A DNA stretch of 64,000 bases from Pichia kudriavzevii (lineage: Eukaryota > Ascomycota > Pichiomycetes > Pichiales > Pichiaceae). How positions within the stretch are numbered: the stretch's first letter is position 1; each line of letters opens with the position of its first letter. The notes beneath the pieces were generated by a model. The model was given only the letters and a program-made list of their open reading frames with translations. It was not told the origin of the DNA and did not search any database. The translations under genes and the position numbers were made by a program. Below, in pieces: positions 46,114 to 54,857 of this stretch. The stretch lies in NCBI RefSeq assembly GCF_003054445.1, contig NC_042510.1, positions 1,178,001 through 1,242,000 on the forward strand, read 5' to 3'.

Positions 46114-46683
46114 TCAAACATATGTCTTGATAGCATCGACTACTTTATCAAGAGTTTCGGATTCTATGGTCAGCCGTTCTTTTGGTGTGAATTTACTCAG
46201 CACGTAATTGGCTACAACGCCTGGCGTTTGACGGTCTCCTGAATAGTTTCTTCCGATACCAATCTGGAAGGAGACATAATCTTTGCCTATTGGAGAGCTG
46301 GCTTGAATAGATCTCAATCCATTGTGTCCACGGTGTGATCTTCCAGGGCTTCTTACTTTGATTTTCCCCACATCGACATCCAATTCATCGTGTAGTATAA
46401 TTACTGTATCCTCAATTTCCTTCTTAGTACGTGATTTCCAGATTTTATAAAAGGGATTCAAGCTCTTCCCGGACTCGTTCATGTATCCAGGTACACGGTA
46501 GAACGTTACTCTGGTGTCATCGATCTCAGTCTCGTGGGTGTTGAAGGAGCTCGTTCGATTTGGTTGTGCTCCTAACCGTGTGCAAACCAGCTTCAGCATT
46601 AGATGGCCCACACTGTGTCTGGTACCATCATACGCAGGAGGATTCCCCAGCGAGAGGACTAAGAGCCGTTTTGGAAGACTCAT
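46114..46683 (-). CDS. PTH1: Peptidyl-tRNA hydrolase, bacterial-type (mitochondrial)
   Basis: Hydrolyses peptidyl-tRNA released from stalled ribosomes. From the ATG at 46683 it is 189 residues (190 in yeast). Family motifs are complete: LGNPPAYDGTRHSVGH with Asn14 and catalytic His23, PGYMNESG, HDELDVDVGKIKVR with the catalytic aspartate, and HRGHNGLRSI. It converges on DST1, whose stop is 87 bp away. A TTG-initiated upstream extension is open but is not presequence-like. Confidence 0.94.
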   Translation of the reverse strand: MSLPKRLLVLSLGNPPAYDGTRHSVGHLMLKLVCTRLGAQPNRTSSFNTHETEIDDTRVTFYRVPGYMNESGKSLNPFYKIWKSRTKKEIEDTVIILHDELDVDVGKIKVRSPGRSHRGHNGLRSIQASSPIGKDYVSFQIGIGRNYSGDRQTPGVVANYVLSKFTPKERLTIESETLDKVVDAIKTYV

Positions 46684-47683
46684 CTGGTCAAGGATAGTGA
46701 GATGGCAAACAGTTCGATCTAGGAGGACAAAGAGGCAGAGTATAGTCAACCTACATCAAAATGTTGAATGTATTAAAAAGGCGCTGTGTTTTTCCCTCTT
46801 CGGCTTTAAGACGATTTCATGTATTGACTTTCAGGCCGGCACATTACTTGTGAATGATGTGTACGTCGAGAGCATTACATTGAGGTGGGTAGAACGATGG
46901 CCATCCATTTAAGAGTCTGATAACTGGAAATGAAAACCACATCAAGAAATAAGGGTCTCATTAACAGTCAATAGTAAGTAGGTTTGGAATGTTGCCAGGC
47001 AGGCCGGAAAACGCAAACAGGACATTGAAGGAGACGTACTTTGCATAGGGGGAAGAAGCCATCCCCATAGACAACTTTATTGGAACGGTCTGATCAAGAG
47101 TGCATCGCCTCCAGGGGTGCATCCCGCTACATGGAGAATGGTGTTCAGATGGTTACATGTTCTGAGTGGCTTATAGGTACAAACATGCTGCTGTGGACCA
47201 CGGTGATGGACTTGCCTTGTCTTTCCTTCTGCAGCTAAAGCACATCTCCATATACAACGGTAGTGGAGCTCTTTGGAGGACGTGTCTATAGTTTGTGTGA
47301 GGTTTTCAAGGATGGGCCCGTCCAGCTGCAAACATCTCAAAGTGTACCATCACCAAGAGCAGGGAAAACGGGAGGCGTCATTGTACGTCCATTCCTCATA
47401 CTGGAGTCACGTAGCCATGGTTGCAGAGACCTCGTACTGTGAAGACCTTGTACCATGAAGATAAACACAACAATAGGGTGGATTTCCAGTATGCAAATGC
47501 GGGAAATGTCTGTTGCGGTAACCAAAACAGGGAAAACCAATTTCAGATAAGCCGTTGAAACTTTTGCCCTCAAGGGAAATGTTGAATATCTTCCATGGCC
47601 AAATAAGAGGAGTTGTTAATGGAGGTATCTTTTGTTGACATTTGAGCCACCCAACAAGAAGAGATCCTCTTATAACGACAGCC
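46684..47683. other. 1-kb spacer with unusually mixed base composition
   Basis: Between divergent PTH1 and a small membrane-protein gene. Unlike other spacers here it has few poly(A/T) tracts over about 46980-47650 and looks compositionally closer to coding DNA, yet no frame is long or recognisable. It could hide a non-coding RNA or a decayed gene (see findings). Confidence 0.35.
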
Positions 47684-47983
47684 ATGTCCAACCCGCTAAT
47701 GCAGGCAAAGATGTTTGCCGACGACCTGCTCTCGGAATACAACCCGTCCAAGCTCTCCATCGTGGAGTCTTTCTTTATCAAGTTTCTATTGGCTGCGGCC
47801 ATTGTCATGGTGGCGTTTGCGTATTTCGACTCAACCAGCTCTCTCAATAAGACTGGCGTCTCTGCAGGGCAGGGGGAGAAGCAGGGGGAGGGTAGCAACG
47901 GAGACACAGCACCAGCCGAGACGGAGGGCGTTACGGTTGCGTCTGGTGTCCAAAGAGGCACAGGACATAGTAGGAAAGTGTGA
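47684..47983 (+). CDS. Small single-pass membrane protein of unknown function
   Basis: A 99-residue protein from the ATG at 47684. The first 26 residues are polar and amphipathic (MFADDLLSEYNPSKLS). A clear membrane helix follows (FFIKFLLAAAIVMVAFAYF, about 28-46), then a Gly/Glu/Thr-rich low-complexity tail. I do not recognise the family. The layout (short N-terminus, one helix, disordered C-terminus) fits small ER or mitochondrial membrane subunits. The frame is open further upstream without an ATG. Confidence 0.55.
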   Translation: MSNPLMQAKMFADDLLSEYNPSKLSIVESFFIKFLLAAAIVMVAFAYFDSTSSLNKTGVSAGQGEKQGEGSNGDTAPAETEGVTVASGVQRGTGHSRKV

Positions 47984-48445
47984 AGCCTGATCAAGCATGA
48001 ACTAGATGTTCTTCATACTGGCTAGAAACAGAGAGATTGTCCCGTTTTTATCCTGATATATATGACAAAGTATACAATATAATATCCACTACGGAAGAGA
48101 AGCCATTCCTGTAAATAAAGAGAAGAAGAAGAAGGGGAAAGTACAAGGCGAAACTTTGAACGAAGAAGATGGAGAAAAGGAGAAAAGGGGAAAAGCCTAG
48201 ACTCTGTTGCCCTGTTTGCCAATGTCAACCAAATTAATTGTAAGCGTTTATTAAAGTAATTTAGAATACTGTTTGAGGTGAAGAAGAACAAGAAAGAAAG
48301 AAAGAAAGAAAGAAAGTGAAGTAGAGTAAAGAAAATAATAATAATAATAGTAATAATAATAGCAATGGCAATGGCAATGGCAATAGTTATAACAATCACA
48401 ATCACAATCACAATTCAAATTTGTTTTTATTTTCCATAAATTATT
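47984..48445. repeat. Spacer with a cluster of microsatellites
   Basis: 3' region shared by the small membrane-protein gene and the PIL1/LSP1 gene. Between about 48291 and 48416 four different short tandem repeats abut: (GAAA)n, (AAT)n, (GGCAAT)n and (CACAAT)n. No gene is seen. Confidence 0.85.
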
Positions 48446-49432
48446 TCAATGTTCAACAACTTCTTCATCTTGGGCAAGATCTTCATGTTCATTCTCATCT
48501 TCATGTTCATTTTCGTGATGATGATCTTCATCTTCATCAACTTGTTCAACCCATTCACCTTCAGTGACACCTTCTGGAACAGTATAAACGTCATCGACAC
48601 CTTGATGGATCGATAATAATGGTTCCTTTAAATAGGAATTATCCAAAGTCCAAGAAGTTAATGCATTTTCAGCATCAATAATAATTTGCTTTGAAGCTTC
48701 ATAACCATCATAGGCAGGCCTAGTTTCACCAGGTGTAACAGGAGAATCATCCAGTAATTCCAATAGAGCCTTACCATAACCTGCAATAAGAGCCATCTTT
48801 TCAGTTAATTCACGTAATGAATCAAATTGATAATTAAATGCAGCCTTTAATTTTTCTCTTGTGATATTTGATAATTGAGCTTCAGCAACCAATGATTCTG
48901 CTTCTGCTCTCACTAATTCTTGCTCTAAAACGGCAATTTTAGGAGATTGAGGATCTTTATATTTCAAATGGGCAATTTCATCAGTGATTTTAATTTTACG
49001 GTCCCTTGAAGGCTGAACAGAAGCCTCGATATTTCTGATTCCCTTCAATGTGATTCTGTACAAGTCATACTTATCAATAAACTGGTCTTCCAATTCACCA
49101 ATCTCATAGAGTAACACACCAATCTTGTCAGTGACATCAGAGACATCATCATCATTATCAGCCCCCCAAAGAGACAATTGCTTTGCAACCAATTTCCGTT
49201 CATTAGAGACAGCCTCTAAGGATCTCTCCAATGACTTCTCAATCTTGATCAGTTGGGACAACTTTCTAGCCATTTCTGGACCAAACGAACCTGCAGCTTG
49301 TTTCCTGAACGCATTGGCAATGGAAGTAGTACCAAAGAACTTACCCTTAGTAGACGATGGTGGAGGTGGAGGAGTCGCCAATTGGGTCGCAGTTGGCGCC
49401 CTCGACGATCTCATGGAGTATGTACGATGCAT
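48446..49432 (-). CDS. Eisosome core BAR protein, Pil1/Lsp1 family
   Basis: Builds the membrane furrows called eisosomes under the plasma membrane. The 328 residues (339 and 341 in yeast Pil1 and Lsp1) start MHRTYSMRSSRAPT and carry the conserved basic N-terminus (FFGTTSIANAFRKQAAGSFGPEMARKLSQL, quoted in part). The BAR-domain helices run to about residue 275 (KIEKSLERSLEAVSNERK, GELEDQFIDKYDLYRITLK). The tail is Asp/Glu/His-rich. The serines of the N-terminal segment are Pkh-kinase targets in yeast. Which paralog it represents cannot be decided here. A long repeat-rich upstream region follows. Confidence 0.94.
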   Translation of the reverse strand: MHRTYSMRSSRAPTATQLATPPPPPSSTKGKFFGTTSIANAFRKQAAGSFGPEMARKLSQLIKIEKSLERSLEAVSNERKLVAKQLSLWGADNDDDVSDVTDKIGVLLYEIGELEDQFIDKYDLYRITLKGIRNIEASVQPSRDRKIKITDEIAHLKYKDPQSPKIAVLEQELVRAEAESLVAEAQLSNITREKLKAAFNYQFDSLRELTEKMALIAGYGKALLELLDDSPVTPGETRPAYDGYEASKQIIIDAENALTSWTLDNSYLKEPLLSIHQGVDDVYTVPEGVTEGEWVEQVDEDEDHHHENEHEDENEHEDLAQDEEVVEH

Positions 49433-49460
49433 TGTATGTATGTATGTATGTATGTATGTT
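49433..49460. repeat. (ATGT)n microsatellite directly upstream of the PIL1/LSP1-type ATG
   Basis: Tetranucleotide repeat on + (ACAT units on the coding strand), immediately adjoining the start codon, so it would be part of the 5' UTR. Confidence 0.9.
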
Positions 49461-50438
49461 TTGCTCTTACTCTTGAAATCTCTATTAAAAAGAAGTCAAT
49501 GCTCAGCAATTTACTTTACAAGATGCTCAGCGTGTCCTTGATATATCTACTTCCAAAAACTCCTCCCCCCTTTTCTTCCACTTCCCTAATCCCCCCGAGA
49601 CCTTCACAACCTCTTTCCTCTTTGGGGAAGTTGCCTTCCCCAAAATGTTGCCTCTTTGCCCCTTTGGGGAAAAGGCTCCTGCCTCTTTGGGAAACGCCGC
49701 CGCGCCCGCAGCAAAGAACATGCGCGCCTCTGTTGCCTCTTTTGGTAACAGCGATTGTCTCGTTTGGTAGTGTATTAAACTATTGCAGTATCGCAGTATG
49801 GCACATTCTATAATGTTGATGTTATTGTACACTACAGAGTCGTAGTATTGTACGATGGTATTGTTTTACGTTGGTATGGTATGCTACTATAGTTAGAGTA
49901 TTGTAGTGTATTGTAGTATACTGGTATGGTATAATGGTGTAGTACAACAGCGTTACATTTCTGTCTAGTGTATTTTACTAGGCATTATACTGTTACAGTA
50001 TAGTACACTATAGTATGGTACATTGCAGTACATTTCTGTATAGTATGCTATAGCATAGGATACTGCTCCATGGTACGACCGTTTCTTTAGAGACACCTTC
50101 TCCACGTGTCTGCTAGTCCATACAGAAGATCACCCCATGTCTAACTTGTCTCCGGCATAGCATCCCAGCCCCATCTTCATCTGTATTACAACACCCTCCG
50201 TATAGACTCTCTGCCCCCCCCCCCCTTCTACAGTTTGGTAATCCATACACACAGAGATCTCCTTCTTCTCCGACATTGTGTGCAATTTCTTGGAAACATA
50301 GGCTACTACCTCAAACACATCTCTCTTTAGACACTGGCATTCCTGTCAGAATGCTTTACTCTGCATGATGTTCTGCTCCACTGTGTGGTTGCATCGTATA
50401 TACAAATCTACAGATACATTTGGCTATTTAGTTAAAAA
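49461..50438. promoter_or_regulatory. Long upstream region of the PIL1/LSP1-type gene
   Basis: About 1 kb without a gene. It holds four repeats of a CCTCTTT core (49618, 49651, 49682, 49736) with a perfect 10-bp hairpin at 49621-49644, a degenerate TAGTAT-rich tract at about 49766-50075, a CACGTG at 50103-50108, and a 12-C homopolymer at 50214-50225. The right end includes the HAT1 3' UTR. Confidence 0.5.
49621..49644. repeat. Perfect hairpin, 10-bp arms and TTGC loop
   Basis: TTTGGGGAAG, then TTGC, then CTTCCCCAAA. The arms are fully complementary. A shorter palindrome, CCCCTTTGGGG, lies just to the right at 49659-49669. Confidence 0.9.
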
Positions 50439-51639
50439 CTACTCAGATACATTCCCACGCTTGGCATTCCGTGCTTTAACCTTCTTGACCTCTTCAAGGA
50501 CTTCCAATACATACGCCTTGTTTCTCTCGTACGGATCAACGAGCTTCTCCTTGACCTCCTCCAAATTTAGCTCCTCAAGGGCTTCCTTGTTGGCCCTATA
50601 GACCCGCTTCTTAACAGCCAACCGAAACGCATCCTCCTCCCCTCTCTCTAAGAGCCTCATCTCACGTATCTTGTCTCCCTGTCTCTTGCTGAACTTCATC
50701 AAGCCAACATCGTGCTCACCGCAAGACATGTCAGAGACATCCCGCAACTTCTCAAAACTCTCATTCGGATCTTCAACTCCAAACTCAAAACACTTGTTGT
50801 CCGAAACCCACTCCTCCCTGATGGCCTCGTAGATCTTGCTACCATGTCCTTTCCCCTGCATGTGCGGCATAACAACAACCTGCGAGATCCGGCCCCTATA
50901 CATCCACTCCCCATTACGATTCTCCCTAAGGAGCCAGTACTTATAAGTAGTCACAAACGAAACCAGCCCCCCGTTCCTCTTATACGTAACATAGAGATTC
51001 CACCTCTCATCGGGCTCGATATACGACGCCCCCTCAATGTACAACAAGGCCAAAATCTGCATTCGTTTCAGCAACTTCGATCCAACACCGTCTAAGACAG
51101 ACAACTTATAAATATCATAGTCGTCTCCATCGAGTGTATAAGAGTGACAAACATACTCTTGGCCAATATCGAAATTCTCACTCTCAATGGAATCAACCCA
51201 TGCAGCTTCGTCACTTTTGATGAAATCATCAGGGGGTAAAAACTCCTGCATCTTCACCATAACGTCGTCCTTTATATTGTCGAGCTTCTCGGTGTACCTC
51301 ACATTCAAGAATGGCTTCATTGATTTCCCGTCAAAGGCAAGGTCGATTCTCAAGTCCTTGTATCCGAAAATCTGTTCACTCTCTCCGAAAATCGGATAGG
51401 TGTACAACGGATGGGTGGTGGTGGCCTTTTCGCCGTCGGCTATATGCTGTTAGTACTCGGATTATAACTGCAAAGATAAATGGGGACAAACTCAAATCGA
51501 GTAGATCAGAGTGGGGTGGAGTAGAGTAGAATAGGACAGAGTAAGAAATAAAAAAAAATTTGGTTTGGTGATACATACTAATTGATATGAAAAGGGCGTC
51601 GTTAGCTGAAACAGTCCACTCCTCGTGTTCAACAGACAT
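50439..51639 (-). CDS. HAT1: Histone acetyltransferase type B catalytic subunit Hat1, two exons
   Basis: Acetylates newly made histone H4 on K5 and K12, usually with Hat2. Exon 1 is 51579-51639 (MSVEHEEWTVSANDALFISI) and exon 2 is 50439-51439. Together they give 353 residues, and the spliced N-terminus matches yeast Hat1 (WTSSANEAL). The HAT1 N-domain (TYPIFGESEQIFGYKDL) precedes the GNAT core, with motif A at RISQVVVMPHMQGKGHGSKI (acetyl-CoA loop QGKGHG) and VEDPNESFEKLRD. The long exon-2 frame has no ATG at its start, so splicing is required. Confidence 0.95.
51440..51578 (-). other. HAT1 intron (139 bp)
   Basis: On the minus strand: donor GTATGT (51573-51578), branch TACTAAC (51449-51455), acceptor ATAG ending at 51440. 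An AG directly touching the branch (TACTAACAG) is skipped. Joining the exons makes a threonine codon from A plus CC and keeps the Hat1 frame. Confidence 0.94.
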
Positions 51640-51668
51640 GTCTTGTTATTGGCTTCGCGTGTAGCTTG

Positions 51669-52041
51669 TCAAGTATATGTGTTGGTGTTGGTGTTGGTTT
51701 TGGTTTTGGTTTTGGTCTCAATGACAATCTCCTTGAACAACCCACTCTGCCAAACACGTACTTTCCCACGTGTGGCCTCCATAAGCAAATGTTGAAATAC
51801 TAAAACGGCTTCTCGACGCGTTCCAAATTCCAAATTTTGGAAGCGGCGCGGGAACTGCAAACCCATTGACAGTTGGAGTTGTGGGGAGACCGTATCCAAG
51901 TTGATGGAGATGAGTGCATCGTTATGATAGGAGCATGAATTGGAGAAGGAATTGGAGAAGGAGAGATTCGGTATAGGGAGGGGGGACTGGGATCCAACAG
52001 GGGCGTTTCTTGCTTGCTCAATAGAAGAAACTGAATTTGTT

Positions 52042-52112
<71 letters not shown>

Positions 52113-53030
52113 TGTTGAATTTGAACGTGCTCTTTGACGACCTCGTTCCACCTCAAGATCAAGAACTTCACCGTAGTGTAGAAGGTCTGTACTGAATTCC
52201 GTCCGTCCAAGAAACAACTTTAAATTGAAAGCCACCGCATCCTTGGTAACCCGTCTCTTTGTACATGTAGACACGTAGTTCTCTCCAGTCAACCGGATCT
52301 CCTCGAGACTGATTGAAACAACGTCATCAACAACAACCCGTCTTGGTCTTTTGCGGCTACTGCCAGCATCACCAACGATCTTGGCAGTTGTGGCAACACT
52401 ACCCTTGGCCTCGACTGTATTACGCTCCTCTAGTTCACACGTTACTTGTGAGAAATCCAAGTCGTCCAACAGGTTGAAATTACCAAACTCTAACGCCAAC
52501 GGGACATCATGGTCGCCGCCGTCTCTCTCCCTCCTCACAGTACCGACAGTAACCGCTTGACTACCTTCACCGCGTTCGCCACCTCCACCGACAACCTCTT
52601 CAACGGCCCCATCCGCATCAAAGACAAACCCAACCTCACAACCATCCCAACCCTGACTCTCCGACATCACATCCAAGTGCTCCTCTTGCAAACTCTCTAC
52701 TCGTTCCACCAACCCCTGTGTAATGTCAAATCGAGGATCATCTCGTAGAATCTTCACCGTCTTCACTGTATCTCTCTTCACTGCAACCGGCGCCATCTGA
52801 CGCATCATCTGTCGACACACGTGGGCGTCTCTCCAACTTGCCAAACATTCCCTCTTGTACACCAACACCAACCCGTACATTAAATTGCCAACTCTTCTCA
52901 AAGGCAGTTCCTTAGAGCCACTAATGAGCAAACAACATCTGCAAATATCAACCTTGGCTTTTCTTCTCTCCCCCAACGTGGCCAACAACCATAGGGCCTT
53001 CAACTCATAGTCGTCTCCCATAGATTCCAT
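51669..53030 (-). CDS. REC8: Rec8-like meiotic alpha-kleisin
   Basis: A cohesin kleisin subunit, probably the meiotic one. From the ATG at 53030 it is 453 residues. The N-terminal kleisin domain that contacts Smc3 is visible (LWLLATLGERRKAKVDICRCC, then GNLMYGLVLVYKREC, residues about 13-75). The C-terminal winged helix that contacts Smc1 reads TRREAVLVFQHLLMEATRGKVRVW (near 400-430, quoted in part of its length). Between them is a poorly conserved acidic and Ser/Arg-rich linker with an (RS)n run. The usual MFY start of kleisins is absent, so a small upstream exon or a shortened N-terminus is possible. It is shorter than yeast Rec8 (680). Scc1 is the main alternative. Confidence 0.65.
51677..51718. 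repeat. GGTGTT/GGTTTT hexanucleotide repeat at the REC8-like C-terminus
   Basis: On + the units are GTGTTG followed by GTTTTG-type hexamers. On the coding strand they encode alternating Lys-Thr and Asn-Thr as the last residues of the protein, beyond the winged helix. Confidence 0.85.
52042..52107. repeat. (CTTGAC)11 in-frame hexanucleotide repeat
   Basis: Eleven perfect copies plus a twelfth with one change. On the coding (minus) strand it encodes an uninterrupted Arg-Ser dipeptide run in the kleisin linker. Confidence 0.95.
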
Positions 53031-53050
53031 TGTACGCTGTATCGGTTCCT

Positions 53051-54448
53051 TCAACCTCTTAATAGTACACCAAGTGTTCCTAGGATTGCTCCTGCTCCAC
53101 CAACTACAATGAGCCCCCACCAAAGATAAAATGAGCCTCTACTGGAATCCCCCTGCTTTCCACCACCTTCGCTAATGGCAAAACTAGAGGGCAGCACAAT
53201 ACATACGGTAAAGCAAACACCTGCTCCCAAGAGTGCCACCACCGAGGAGAAGTCTTGGAAGACACAAGCTGCTCCCAGATAGAGGCCACTCAAAATCATT
53301 CTACCAAGAATTGCCGGAAAATACTGGTCCAAAATGGTTAGAATGGGTCTAGACATTAGAGGTAATTTTGAAATGGGTAGCAGTCCCATCAGTAAGACAA
53401 GAGAATGCTGTAGCAGTTTCGGATAGTCCCCCATAAGTATATTGTTGGTGACTTCTCCCTGGACGGTTGATCCAAACATTAGAAATCCAACAATCCCCGT
53501 CAGAAGATCAACGGCGTAAGAAAACCCAAACGAAACACTCATACACTTGCCATATTTCTCGGGCTCCTCTTGGTCAATGTATATCTCCGGGAAGGTAGCA
53601 TGGCCTCCCCATGGTGCCATAAATAAACCCAAGGAAAACAAGAGTCCAGTAGTAGAAACAGGCCACACGTTGGTTGGCATGTAATCAAGTAACGATCCCG
53701 GGTGTTCACTTCTGACAAATCCAGAAAGTATGATTATGAGGCATGTACTTGACGTACATAAGATCCCCATCAAAGATAGAAATGACAGGATCCTCAAGGG
53801 CATAAAGTTGAGCACCATTAAAATGAAACAACACACACTCTTCAAGACGGTCTTATCCCATCCCATCAATGCATTGAGGGAGTCGCTAAATAATAGAACC
53901 ATTGAAATGCCTGCTCCATATAAATCAAAGGCAAAGATTATAACAATCATAAATCCTACAATGGATCCATAACAATAAACCCCAATGTCTTGATAACTGC
54001 GTAACTGTGAATGTCTCGACATTATATCGCCTAATATAACAGCAGTCCTATTGGTTGAAAATGCAGAAAACGTCAAAATCAGAAAGCCACAGATCCATCC
54101 AGAATAATGAAACGCCAATGGAATTGAAAAAATTCCTAATCCAATAAGTACATTGATTGAATTAAAAACAGTTTGTATTGGACTTGATTTGAGTAGCAAT
54201 ATAGCCGTCTCATAACTTGCAACCGGGGTCAATTCAGGACCTTCATAAATGGCATTGCTGTTGGTCTCAATCAATGGTGACACTTCAGAACCATATTCCG
54301 GTTCCGGAAGATGGACATGGATGTTTGCATGGTTAGCATCAAAGGATTGGGAGAGATAATTCACCGATCTTGCCACTGAGCTCGAAAAATTGTTCAATGA
54401 TTCTGCAGCAGATCTTCTACGTGGTATGTCCACTCCTCCCTGACGCAT
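53051..54448 (-). CDS. AVT1: Vacuolar amino-acid transporter, Avt1-like (AAAP family)
   Basis: A proton-coupled transporter that in yeast moves neutral amino acids into the vacuole. The 465 residues have an N-terminal cytosolic part (about 1-95) and about eleven membrane helices. Avt1 hallmarks are TVFNSINVLIGLGIFSIPLA at the first helix, FAFDLYGAGISMVLLFSDSLNAL, and GLFMAPWGGHATFPEIY. Yeast Avt1 is longer (602) owing to its N-terminus. The stop codon is only 20 bp before the ATG of the REC8-like gene on the same strand. The start is an ATG. Confidence 0.9.
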   Translation of the reverse strand: MRQGGVDIPRRRSAAESLNNFSSSVARSVNYLSQSFDANHANIHVHLPEPEYGSEVSPLIETNSNAIYEGPELTPVASYETAILLLKSSPIQTVFNSINVLIGLGIFSIPLAFHYSGWICGFLILTFSAFSTNRTAVILGDIMSRHSQLRSYQDIGVYCYGSIVGFMIVIIFAFDLYGAGISMVLLFSDSLNALMGWDKTVLKSVCCFILMVLNFMPLRILSFLSLMGILCTSSTCLIIILSGFVRSEHPGSLLDYMPTNVWPVSTTGLLFSLGLFMAPWGGHATFPEIYIDQEEPEKYGKCMSVSFGFSYAVDLLTGIVGFLMFGSTVQGEVTNNILMGDYPKLLQHSLVLLMGLLPISKLPLMSRPILTILDQYFPAILGRMILSGLYLGAACVFQDFSSVVALLGAGVCFTVCIVLPSSFAISEGGGKQGDSSRGSFYLWWGLIVVGGAGAILGTLGVLLRG

Positions 54449-54857
54449 CTCTTAGTTAAACACTTTATCTATGCACTATTGAAATTGACCCATTCTTACA
54501 ATGAATATGCATCAATTGTGAATTTCGTCATGCATTTTTTCTCTTTTTTCTTTTCTCCTTTTTTCACTTTTTATTTTTCGAGTTTGAAATTTTTCAAAAG
54601 GTTTTTTTTTTTCTCTTTTTTCTCTTTTTTTTTCTCTTTTTTTTTTTTTTTTTCTCTCTCACTCTATTTCAATAGAAACGTCAATGTCAAAATGAATATG
54701 AAGAATATCAAAGTCAAAAGGAGAAGGGGTGCTTCTGTATTGCTGTTTTTGGACGGGGGTTTTTTTTTTTTCCTATAGTGGAAGTTGGGGTTCTTCCGGT
54801 ACAGGAAACCGTTTATTCTAGGTGTCATCTACAGCTGCAAGACCCAAATAAATAAAC
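54449..54857. promoter_or_regulatory. AVT1/ISM1 divergent promoter with a long T-rich tract
   Basis: Pyrimidine-rich (mainly T with C interruptions) over about 54534-54660, with a second T run near 54760. This is typical nucleosome-excluding DNA. The open frame across it is only a by-product of the T runs. Confidence 0.5.

Noticed and set aside
47077-47994. Minus-strand frames of 87 and 195 codons
   Set aside because: One is in the spacer without an ATG-supported start; the other is antisense to the small membrane-protein gene and has no family resemblance.
49125-49832. Several 100-186 codon frames over the PIL1/LSP1-type 5' end and upstream region
   Set aside because: Antisense to the BAR gene or crossing its promoter repeats; no recognisable protein.
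51940-52137. Plus-strand frame translating to a long Leu-Asp repeat
   Set aside because: It is simply the opposite strand of the (CTTGAC)n repeat inside the REC8-like gene.
54479-54778. 99-codon Phe-rich plus-strand frame
   Set aside because: Produced by the T-rich promoter tract of ISM1/AVT1.
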